A program made the position numbers and the translations under genes. Below are positions 1 to 9,357 of a stretch of DNA of 64,000 nt, piece by piece; positions within the stretch are counted from its first letter, which is position 1; the number at the start of each line of letters is the position of its first letter. The stretch is from positions 124,001 to 188,000 of the forward strand of contig JAZKJV010011603.1 of the NCBI GenBank assembly GCA_037367405.1, read 5' to 3'. Below the pieces are notes generated by a model, which searched no databases, was not told the DNA's origin, and saw nothing but the letters and a program-made list of their open reading frames with translations. Source of the stretch: Ottelia alismoides (Eukaryota > Streptophyta > Magnoliopsida > Alismatales > Hydrocharitaceae).

Positions 1-1139
1 ATCTGAATCTGAAGATGTCAACATATCATCTGTAGGTGAAAAATACACAACTGACTTAGAAAAAGTGACATATGCGCTAACATAGTACTTCCTATGTAAC
101 GAATCATAACATCTATACCCCTTCTGAGTCTTAGAGTACCCGACAAAGACACATTTGACAGCCTTAGGAGAGAGCTTGTCAATCCCTTGAGTCAACTGAT
201 GGACAAATGCAATAGACCCAAAAACACGAGGTGTAAGAGATAACAACTCCTTCTTTGGAAATACAAGTGAAAAGGTATCTTCTCCCCCAACATTGATGAG
301 GGCATACAGTTCACAAGATAGCAAGCTGTAAGAACGACATCTCCCCAGAAAGAATGTGGGGGCACGACTCTGGATAAGGAGAGTACGAGTGACATTAAAT
401 AAGTGACGGTGCTTTGTCTAGCAATACCATTTTGTTGAGAGGTGTAGGCACATGAAGTTTGATGGAGAATACCATGATATGAGAGGAATTGAGAGAGTAC
501 ATGAGTAAAGAATTCCATAGCATTATCAGTTCGCACAATTTTGACAGATGTAGGAAAAATATTATGCACTTCTTTAATAAAGTTTATAATAGTATTTCCA
601 ACTTCAGATTTATTTTTAACAAAAAAACCCAAGACAGATAACTAAAATCATCCACTGCAACTAAATAAAACATGTGTGCCTGATTACCAGGAACACGACT
701 CGGACCTTAAATATCAACATGGACAAACTCAAACGGGGAGCAACTGCTCCGGCTCTGACAACCAGGGAAAACAGACCGATGATGCCTTCTTTACTAACAA
801 GCTTCGCAGTCGAATGATGAGCGAGACAAAATTCGAGTAAGAACTTGACGTATTTTCTAAAGAGGAAGATGACCAAAGCGCAGATGCCATAAGAAGGGAG
901 AGACCAGTCCAGTGGAATGAGGATAGTCCAGCATATGAGATACATACCAGTCGATAGAGGCCGCCCTGCTCATGGCTACAACCAATCACCTTGCCTGTAA
1001 GATTGTCTTGAAATACAAGAGACGATGGATCAAATATAGCTCTACAATGTAAATCCTTAGTAATCTGACTGATAGACAACAATTTCGGAGAGAAATCAGG
1101 ACCATGAAGGACATTCTGTAAATGCATAGAGGGTGTCAA
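1..1139 (-). pseudogene. Copia A pre-integrase and integrase (broken)
   Basis: On the minus strand, 1139-729 encodes a GAG-pre-integrase stretch (LLSISQITKDLHCRAIFDP). Bases 632-192 encode integrase core residues, including VRTDNAMEFF and the YTSQQNG motif just before the expected catalytic glutamate. In Copia-1 and Copia-2 that motif continues AERKHR, but here it reads IARQST, so the catalytic Glu region is lost by a frame break. Bases 1-190 carry the integrase C-terminal part (KGYRCYD-like in a third frame). Several frame changes are needed, so this is a pseudogene. Confidence 0.8.
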
Positions 1140-1244
1140 GCTAATCTCCCCCTGCCCTGTGATCGGGAAATAAGTCCATTAGTTATAACCACGGTTCTTC
1201 CTGGAGGAACATGTTTCTAGGCGGTGAGCTGATCTCTATCTCCA

Positions 1245-1290
1245 CACAAGTGATGTGTTGCAACGGAATCCATGATCCATTCTGTAATAC
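1245..1290 (-). pseudogene. Copia A retroviral-type aspartic protease motif, DSV instead of DSG
   Basis: The minus strand here reads MDSVATHHL, where related copia elements have the active-site motif DSGATHHL. The catalytic Asp codon is at 1270-1268, and the third residue is Val (GTT) rather than Gly (GGT). This single G-to-T change would be expected to damage the protease fold. It is one of several lesions in Copia A. Confidence 0.6.
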
Positions 1291-1399
1291 ATGAGCCATG
1301 ACAAGAAGTGAAGGCATGAATGCTACATGACGTACTGGCTCCAGCATTGGCAGAAATATCTGAGTTGTTCTCTGAAGCATGTGAAGAGGAGCTAGTTGG

Positions 1400-2310
1400 G
1401 GGTATGATGCCTCATTCTAGAAACGATCTCATCATATCTCTGATATAATGAGGATGAAGCTGCATGAGGGATGGTCTGCTTTGTTAAACGGGCTGATGCA
1501 GGAAAACCATGCTTGGAGTAGCATGTATCCTCTGAGTGGCCAAAATGACGGAAGTAGGTGCAGGTATGGCTGGGGTAGGGCTGGCGAGATCCACGACCCC
1601 CTCTACCACAAGGTCCACGTCTATAAAACTGAGAAGAACCTCCTCGACCCGGGATGCAACCATTGCTGATGAGTTCGACATGGAAGTCGGTGAAGGAATG
1701 TTGTTTCGATTGAGTCTGTGAAAAGCTTCCGTCATGGGAGGAATAGTAGCATCTGTTAGTATCTGATAGCATGCTGCCTCGTATTGTGAGTCAAGAGACG
1801 ACAGGAAAACACCAACCATCATGGCATTTTGATATATTTTCAGCTGCTCTGGGGTAGCCGTGAGAGGCATGAAGCTATGAAACTTCTCAAACATCCGTGC
1901 AACGCAATATAGTGAGCATGAAGGGGTCGTCCATTCTTCTCTATAGTAAAGATATCATGTTGAAGCTGCAAAATTTTCATCTCATTCTTCGCCTGTGAGT
2001 ATGTGGCAGCAAGTATATCCCACATTGCTTTAGCAGTGGGCTGGTGCAAAACATCATTCGCAATCTCTAGTATTAAGGTACTAGCTAATCAAGCTTAAGC
2101 ATATGCATCATCAGCCTCCCATGAGGCATTCAACCCAGTATTGTCCGTCGACTCTTCCTCGGTAATAATATGCTTCTTAGCCATTGACTTCATTAGGCTC
2201 ATGAATTGCATGGTCCACAATCCATAATTCGACCCATCTATCTTAACTATAGACGATAAACCTATGAAGGCACCCGTGGTGGGGATATCTACCTTTCTCT
2301 CGGATATGTC
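1400..2310 (-). pseudogene. Copia A gag (broken)
   Basis: The minus strand encodes a copia capsid protein. Visible stretches include HQPTAKAMWDILAATYSQAKNE and a Gly/Arg-rich zone followed by a zinc knuckle (CTYFRHFGHSEDTC), the CCHC box that binds RNA during packaging. The segment near 2090-2040 carries stops and frame changes relative to Copia-1 gag. Start-proximal sequence at about 2310-2290 matches the beginning of the Copia-2 gag after a leader of similar composition. It is non-functional as it stands. Confidence 0.8.
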
Positions 2311-2626
2311 GTCGGTTAAAGAAGACTAGGGTAATAGACTTGAAGATATAATCGTCTATACAGACATATAGGATTTGGCTGCATGTGTAGACTCATACAA
2401 TCAAATCCATCACCATAATCGAGCCTCTACGTGAGGAAGAGATAGAGAAGATCCACAAGGGATCAGGAACCGCGATGGTATCCGCGGAATTGATGGTTGT
2501 GCCTGCGCAAGCTGCAGCCGAGAAGAGGAGGTCGGGCATGCGCGTCACCGTCAAGAAAAGGAAGGGGAAGGCATGCACCGTCGCCGTCGAGAGAGAGGGG
2601 GGTTGCACCGCCACCGAGGCTTGAAG

Positions 2627-2634
2627 GAGGGTGT
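2627..2634. repeat. hAT target-site duplication, left copy
   Basis: GAGGGTGT directly precedes the hAT terminal inverted repeat. The right copy (15625-15632) reads GAGGGGGT, 7 of 8 identical. Eight bases is the duplication size of hAT elements. Confidence 0.7.
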
Positions 2635-3395
2635 CAAGGTTGCAGAAGTCAGCAGTTGATACTCAGTCGGTCGGGTCATTGACTAAGGATTAGTCGGTAG
2701 TTGAGCGACTAATCAGATTTAGTCAGCATTAGTCGGTTTTGAATTTTTTATTATTATTTTAAAAATATAAATTATATTTTATACATACTCAATCATAAAT
2801 TTGCATAGATTTAGTAGTTATCAATTTTATTAAATCTAAAAAAAGAAATTGAAGGAAAAAAGTAGCAAGTTAAGAACAAATGTTGGATACATAACATTAG
2901 CTAATGTTCACTAACAGATACAACATGTCAAAATAAAAATAATTCAAGCAAGCATTAAGTAAAAAGCCGTTCATCTCCATTAAGGTCATCGTCCAAATCA
3001 ATCTCTTCTTCTTCATTATCTTCATCATCATCATCTTCTTCTTCTTCATCTATGTCTTCAGGTAGAAAATCCTCCTCTTCATCATTTATAGGTGCAACAT
3101 TTGAGCTCAAAGATGAAGCTCCCTTGCAACGTTCACCTCTTTGGCTTATTCTCAACTCTAAATTCTCTTCAGCACTTCTTGCAAGAGCCACTGCAGCCCA
3201 AGTCAATCCGGAACGTGGAAAGACCTCATCTTGAGCTTGTACATTGATCTCTCTAGTCCATTCACGTAAATGTGCACGATCATGAGAGGAAATAGGATCT
3301 TTTCCTTCTCAAGACGATGTTCCATCAGGTTGGAATTGAAACGAACGTACACAAGATCATTTAACCTCTTTGTCTCCAAACTGCCTCTCTTCTTG

Positions 3396-3400
3396 GTATG
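3396..3400. repeat. Copia-1 target-site duplication, left copy
   Basis: GTATG immediately precedes the 5' LTR, and the identical GTATG follows the 3' LTR at 12265-12269. A perfect 5-bp duplication is the expected footprint of copia integrase and fixes both element ends. Confidence 0.95.
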
Positions 3401-3546
3401 TGTAGAGATCTATATTATTATGTTTTGTACCTTTTCGTAATTTATGTTTACTCTCTGGACTGCTATGTATTTTACCCGTGAGGTCTCTCCCTATATAAGA
3501 GAGCCTAGGGCTTCTTGGAATAATATATTGCTCACTTTTTCCAACA
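3401..3546 (+). repeat. Copia-1 5' LTR
   Basis: It begins TGTAGAGATC and ends TTCCAACA (TG...CA). The U3 promoter carries a TATA box (TATATAAG, 3492-3499). The primer-binding site follows directly at 3547. Confidence 0.95.
3492..3499 (+). promoter_or_regulatory. Copia-1 LTR TATA box
   Basis: TATATAAG lies in the sequence CCCTATATAAGAGAGCC, conserved at the same place in both Copia-1 LTRs and in the Copia-2 LTRs. It would position RNA polymerase II transcription of the retroelement RNA. Confidence 0.6.
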
Positions 3547-3559
3547 TGGTATCAGAGCC
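3547..3559 (+). other. Primer-binding site (initiator tRNA-Met)
   Basis: TGGTATCAGAGCC starts directly after the 5' LTR. It matches the initiator tRNA-Met 3'-end complement used by most plant copia elements to prime minus-strand DNA. Confidence 0.9.
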
Positions 3560-3971
3560 AAAACCCTAGGCTCCTCCACCCGCCGCCTCCGCCTCCCGGC
3601 CCAGCCTCCGCCTTCCGGCCCAACCTCCGCCTCCCGGCCCCGCCTCCGTCTCTCGGCCCCTCCTCTAGGTTCCGGTCTAGGCCCCCGCCTCCCAGCCCAG
3701 GACCGCCTCCAGTCTCTCGGGTCCAACCCCATCTCCCGATCCCGACCCCCGCCTGTCAGAGCTGATCCCGGCCACTGCTCCGAGCGTCGCCATCTTGCCG
3801 GCTTAACCCTAGCCGGCGTCGGCCCCCTCCTGCGGCTTCTGTCGTAGCCGCTTCCTTCGTCGTATCCATGGATTTGGGTGTGTAACGTCTACATACGCAC
3901 TCAAATCCTATCCAGTTCGTGTAGACACCAGTCTCTTTGTCTACAAACCCTAGTTCTTCATCTCTGGTGAC
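3560..3971 (+). other. Copia-1 leader, GC-rich
   Basis: This is untranslated leader between the primer-binding site and the gag ATG at 3972. The first half is C-rich, with repeated CCGCCTCC-like words, and resembles the Copia-2 leader at 22855-23333. A conserved stretch near 3868-3970 (ATGGATTTGGGTGYGTAAC...) is shared with Copia-2 and, more loosely, with Copia A. No gene is seen. Confidence 0.6.
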
Positions 3972-3991
3972 ATGTCAGAATCCAAGGTTGA

Positions 3992-3996
3992 TATAC
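3992..3996. repeat. Target-site duplication of the long solo LTR, left copy
   Basis: TATAC here is repeated at 7875-7879, immediately after the CA end of the insertion. Removing the insert plus one copy restores continuity with the Copia-2 gag start. Confidence 0.85.
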
Positions 3997-4229
3997 TGAT
4001 GAACGAGGTCTGCCATCGGTCTCGCATTCCACACAAACGGGAACGCGGTCGCTGAGGCGACCAATAGAAGACCTCGAATCGATCAACAATTAACCCACAA
4101 TAAATATATGCAATGAATATCCAAAAATGTGGAGTTAAAATTTATTATAACTCTACATGTAAATGTGTATAGGTGTAAGCACAGGTAGAGGTCGAACACT
4201 GGGAGGCGAAGGGAATGTATGTGTTATGT

Positions 4230-5160
4230 AATTATTCAATTCATTGTTCATGTCCATTTATTGTTTTTGTGGGTTTGGATTTATATTTTTTTATTTTTAT
4301 TTTGTTTTTATATTTTATATTTTTTATTTTCTTTTTATATTTTTAGTTATATAAATATGTATACATATAAAGATATGTATAAAGAGATATATATATAAGA
4401 AGAGAGAGAGAGGAGTAATATAATATATACATATATATAGATATAAATGCTTAAAATATATATATATATGCTTTTTTAATATTTTTCTATTTTTTTGTTA
4501 TTTTTCTAGAATATTTCTAATTTTTATGTATTTTTAATTTCAAAAATGTCCACAATATAGGACTAATTAAATAGCCGTATATAATTTGGGTTTTAAAAAT
4601 ATAAAATAAACTCCAAAAATACCCAAATTAATTTTAATATATTAATAATAATATATAGATAATTATAAAAGAGAAAAATATATTTTTGGGGTTTTTAAGG
4701 ATTTTTCTATTTTTTGTTGGATTTTGGGGCTTTCTGATTTTTTAAATTTTCTTTTTCATATTTTTAGGTTTTTTTAATTTCTGGACTCAATTTATATATA
4801 ATTATACCATATATAATTTTTTTTGGAATTTTTCAAAAACATTTTATATTTTTTTGTATTTTTTAATTTAAACAGTACAAAAAGGGCTTCTCTTTCATTT
4901 TTAATAATTAGGAAAAATGCAAAAAATGTGAAATAAAATATGGGCGTGCAAGGGCATCACATGAAACATCTATCCTAATTTTTCTGGATTTTTAAAAGCC
5001 TCATAGGTATTTTAAATAAATAGATAAAAGATAAAAAAATAAAACAGCCTGGCAGGGGCATTTTTGCAAATAAAATAAGTACAGGGGGCTCTGTGCAAAA
5101 ACACCTACAAAAATAAACATTTATTGAAAGTTTTTGAACTAATTCACAATTACAAAAACT
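4230..5160. other. AT-rich interior of the long LTR, no gene seen
   Basis: Long T and A runs and TATATA stretches (for example 4380-4480) with no convincing coding sequence. In the minus orientation this would be U5 or downstream LTR sequence. Confidence 0.5.
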
Positions 5161-5169
5161 GCCAGGGTT

Positions 5170-6560
5170 GAAGTGCAAAATTCACGCGCCTCACGTGGGA
5201 CTGCACGTGAGGCGCGGAAGGACCTATTTGTAATTCTAAGAAACTCAGGGTCCTTTCTGCAAAATTTACAATTTATTTACAACGTGCTATTTATTTTACA
5301 ATATTAAAAATTAAATACAAAAAGAACGGGGGTTGAATATGCAAATTACCCCCAAAGGCGCGCTATCCAACGGCTGGGCTTTATTCACTTGACACGCGTC
5401 GCCACCTCCTCGCCCGATGACGCTTCGCCGATGAAGGGCTGGGATTAGATGATTCTGGCTGATTTGACGGTTGGTGCGTGTCTTCATCGGACGGCTCGCT
5501 GCTGATCTGGACTGGGACCGCGATCGGACGGTGAAGATGAAGGCACGAAGAACAGGGAAGAACTCCCCCTTCCCCGACCTTCGATCCGGTGCTGCTCGCT
5601 CGTTCGGCGCTCCCTCGGGCATCTGATGTTCCAAGAAGCTTCCTGGGGTCCTGCTCTGTCGACTGGAGCGCTCAGGGAAGCCGGAGGCTCACCGGAGTGG
5701 TCCAGCAAGGTCGATGAAGGATGAGGGCCCCAGGTACCTGCAGAAGAATCAAATCGACCCCAACGGGGGTCCTTTGGCCTCCAGCACCTGCAAGAAAGCT
5801 CAGGGCACAAAGACAAGGGGCTGGGGGCCTTATTTGGGTCAAAATGAGCGAAAGGGGGTGCGGGGCGGCGATCTCCGGCGAACGGCGGAGGACGAGATCG
5901 GATCTCCAGATCTGAGGAGGATCTGGGTGAATGAGAATGCCTGGGGCGTAGGGAAATGGAAGGGTAAGGAGATAAAGGTGAGAGGGTGGTCGGAACACGA
6001 CGAGGGCACTGTGAATTCGTTAACCAAACCTACGCTAATTCTAACTACTAAACGCTAATTAAAACACGGAAATGAAAGGCAGGCATGAAATCTAACTAAG
6101 AAATGTAAAAGGCGCAGCTCTTATACCTGGGGGCCTCCAGGGAGCAGGGCGGACGCCGGAGCTCCGCCGCGACAAAACTCTCCTCCTCCTTGGGCCGAAC
6201 CGAGGTGCTGGGAAGCGCCTCCTGTCACGAGGGCTACTCCAGGAACTGATTCAAGCTTATTGGGAGGAATAAAATTGGCCAAATTCGGCCAAGGAAGAAG
6301 AAGCACTTATTTATAGACACCCCTGAAGACCTTTATTGACTGGCTAAAATCAACGAATCTATGCTATGTACAAGGGATCCAAGATCTCGGCGGGAATCAA
6401 GGATGGTCAGAGAATATCTTTCGTGAAGGATTCGAGGGCGATGGATGAAAGGGACGCCCAGGAAAAAGGGAGGAAAGCGGGGGAAAAGACACGTCTGACG
6501 GAAGTCAGAGGCGCAGGGGGAGTTGACCGGAGGTCAACACTCCCTGGCCTCTGATTGGCC
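5170..6560. other. GC-rich core of the long LTR
   Basis: Base composition changes sharply from the AT-rich flanks. An inverted repeat around a CACGTG core occurs near 5185-5217 (GCGCCTCACGTG and CACGTGAGGCGC). Overlapping frames of about 60-114 codons exist on both strands but show no family resemblance I recognise, so I do not call a gene. On the minus strand the TATA-like box at 6317-6310 lies just upstream of this core. Confidence 0.4.
6310..6317 (-). promoter_or_regulatory. TATA box in the long LTR
   Basis: The minus strand reads TATAAATA within GTCTATAAATAAGTGC, directly upstream of the GC-rich core. This is the expected position of a U3/R promoter and supports a minus-strand LTR orientation. 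Confidence 0.45.
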
Positions 6561-7874
6561 CACATCAGCCAAATCTTGACCCATTTATTTAACATAGTAA
6601 ATGAATTAATTAGATTTTACTTATAAAATAAAAAATGTTTATACATTAATGTAGTATTTATTTATGATTTTTATTTATTTTTTTGAAGTATTTTATTACG
6701 GTTTTATTAAAATAATGGAATTATAAGTATATTTATATACATTTATTTTTATTTTGTTTATTTTATTTTATAATTTTATTATCTTATTTTATAAATTTAT
6801 AACTTATTTTTGTGAGTATGAATATATTTTTATTTAATTTTTATGAGTTTATTTACATTTTTAAATAAATATGTGTATGTATATGTAGTTATACTCATAG
6901 GTATTTTACCTATATATTATATACATTTTATTTATTTAATGAATTTTATTTGTTTTTATTTTAGATTTATATTTTTAATAAATTATATATAATATATACA
7001 TTATTATAAAAATATAGATGAATAAAGAATAAAAGAATAAAATCTCTTTTTATTTATATACATGTAGGTAGCGTAGGTATTTTGTCTATGTAGCTTATAG
7101 ACTTATTTTATTTTACAAATCCTTTTTGGTTTTCTTGAACTTTTAAAATGTACATGTATTATATACACTATTTACAAAATTTTAAAAATATGAATTTATA
7201 AAAATAATGAATATTGAATAAAATGAATATTTTAATCAGGTATTATGTACAAGGTGGGCCAAAAACCTAACTTCCACAGATGAACTCCAAAAATTTTTAA
7301 ACAAATTTTATAAAATAGTTCTTGGAAAGTATATACAATTAAAGGTGAGTTTGGGTGATTTGGAGTTTTTATTTGCAAGATATGGGTCTGTGAAGTTGAG
7401 ATTTTTGCTTTTTATTTTGTGTATAAAATGTACACTGAGTATTATTTTTGTACAAACTCAATTTTGTATTTTTATTTACATTATTATCTACAACTTTTAT
7501 ATACAAAGTTTCTTTATTTGATGAATAAATAATTATGTACAAAATAGGTGTCAAAAATGTATAAATGAATGAATAAATAAATGAGATATTTATTGTATTC
7601 TTGGCCCTTATCTCCCCCTACTTTATTTCTTGTCGACCAATTCCATGCTGGCCTTGGTCTCGGGGTTAGGGTCATAAAATATTTGCAATATTTTATTCCT
7701 TTTTCTTTTCTTCTCTTTATTCTATAATTTTGGCATTAAAAACCTTATTTTATGTACAATTAATACAATGAATAATGAATGCTATTATGTACAAATTGAG
7801 GCTAATTACATGCATTTGCTGGGGTTTTTAAGGCCAAAATAATAGAATAAAGGTGATGAAATGGAGATTCATCA

Positions 7875-8706
7875 TATACCCTCCATGGGCGCGTTCAAAG
7901 GTCCCGTGCCAATAGTGAAGATGGATGGGACGAATTATGAGCTCTGGGCGATGCAGTTCATGAGCCTCATGAAGTCAAATGGTATGAAGCATATTCTTAC
8001 CGAGGAAGAGCCGGCAGAGAAGACAGGGATATATGCCTCGTGGGAGGCTGATGATTCTTATTCCAAGGTTTGGCTGTCAGGCACACTGTCGATGGAGATT
8101 GCCAATGATGTCCTCCATCATCCCACTGCCAAGGCAATGTGGGATATTCTGGCTGCAACGTATTCTCAAGTGCGGAATGAGACCAAGATGTTACAGCTCC
8201 AGCATGATATATTCAGGAGAAAGCAGAATGGCAGACCACTTCACTCATTGTACATGTCCCTGAGAGGGATGTTTGAGAAGTTATACAGTACCATACCACT
8301 CACAGCGACTCCTGAGCAGCAGAAGACATTTCGAAATGCTACCATGGTGGGCGTTCTACTTGCAGCCCTAGATCTTGAGTACGAGGCAGCCCGCTCTCAG
8401 ATTTTGGCCGATGCAGTTATTCCTCCAATGGAGGATGTTTACCGGAGGCTCAGTCGCATATCAGTTTCTTCCAGCACATCTACTCCACCCCCATCGACGA
8501 TGGCAGTATCGTGTGGGAGAGGTGGTCAGTTTTCTGGTCGTGGACGTGGACCCCGTGGTAGGGGCGGTCGCTTTCGTCAGCCATGTTTGTTCTGTCACCG
8601 CACAGGCCACTCGGAGGATACATGCTACTCTAAGCATGGGTTTCCAGCATCGGCGCGTGTAGACGAGCATGCTCTGCCCCAGTCAGCATCCAATGCAGAC
8701 AACTGA
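7875..8706 (+). pseudogene. Copia-1 gag, 5' end displaced by the insertion
   Basis: The gag start codon is at 3972 and the first codons precede the 3.88-kb insertion. The frame resumes at 7875-7879 and runs to a TGA at 8704-8706. It encodes copia capsid sequence (VPIVKMDGTNYELWAMQFMS), a Gly/Arg-rich RNA-binding stretch, and a CCHC zinc knuckle (CLFCHRTGHSEDTC, spacing C-x2-C-x4-H-x4-C). An accidental ATG at 7861 inside the insertion can open the frame, replacing the native N-terminus. In Copia-2 the matching codon after AAC is not a stop, so the TGA is a lesion. Confidence 0.85.
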
Positions 8707-9357
8707 TTCGAGGAGCTTGTGGGACGTCTACGTGATATTATGCCACAATCATCTACTGATTCTTCTGGTGGGCCTTCAGATGTTGCTGCCACAGCTTCTG
8801 CCAGTTCCTCTGCTGCTAGTACCTCAGGTAGTGCTACTGCATTTACGTCTTGTCATGATATATCTGATTAGATTATAGATTCTGGTGCCACACATCATCT
8901 TTACCGAGATCGAGAGAGACTTGAATCCTACAGGGACATTCTCCATGGTCGTTCAGTACAGATAGCAGATGGTACTCATTTCCCCCTTGTTGGACAGGGG
9001 GAGGTCTTCCTATCTCCTTCTATGAGTCTACAGAATGTTCTCTATGCTCCTGAGTTCTCTATGAATCTGTTGTCTATTAGTCAGATTACGAAGGATTTGC
9101 ACTGTCGTGCTATATTTGACCCCTCTTCTCTTATTTTTCAGGACATACTAACGGGCAGGGTGATTGGCTGTGGCTCTAAGCAGAATGGTCTGTATCGGCT
9201 GGTCCGGAATTCTTATGCTGGCGTCTCTTCTCATTCCGTCGGACCATTATCTCCATACATCTAGCATCTTCACTTTGGACATCTCCCGCTCCAGAAAATG
9301 TGACATCTACTTCCTTAGATCTCTCCCGGTTCCTCCTTTCATTGTGAAGCGTGTCAG
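8707..9357 (+). pseudogene. Copia-1 protease and pre-integrase region with four stops
   Basis: The same reading frame continues from gag. The aspartic protease motif DSGATHHL starts at 8878 and is intact. In-frame stops occur at 8869-8871 (TAG in a Trp position), 9262-9264 (TAG where Copia-2 has TGG), 9301-9303 (TGA where Copia-2 has CGA) and 9316-9318 (TAG where Copia-2 has CAG). The GAG-pre-integrase motif LLSISQITKDLHC lies at about 9067-9105. The stops are C-to-T or G-to-A changes, consistent with decay of methylated DNA. Confidence 0.85.

Larger units (their letters stand above)
3997..7874 (-). mobile_element. Putative very long solo LTR (3.88 kb) nested in Copia-1 gag
   Basis: The insert starts TGATGAAC and ends ATTCATCA, so it has TG...CA ends within a 7-bp inverted repeat, and it is flanked by TATAC duplications. 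It encodes no recognisable gag or pol and shows no internal LTR pair that I can see. On the minus strand a TATA box lies near 6317-6310 (CTATAAATAAG) with a GC-rich zone downstream, as in a U3-R-U5 layout. Its right end, reverse-complemented, matches 63450-64000 over more than 500 bp, so it is a dispersed family. A solo LTR of a large Ty3/gypsy-type element is the simplest reading. A non-autonomous element is possible. Confidence 0.65.

Noticed and set aside
5714..6058. Plus-strand frame in the GC-rich LTR core
   Set aside because: Several overlapping frames on both strands are open there, which is typical of GC-rich non-coding DNA, and no motif is recognisable.
7369..7554. Small minus frame in the AT-rich part of the long LTR
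   Set aside because: Low-complexity, Lys/Asn/Ile-rich translation with no homology text; expected by chance in AT-rich DNA.
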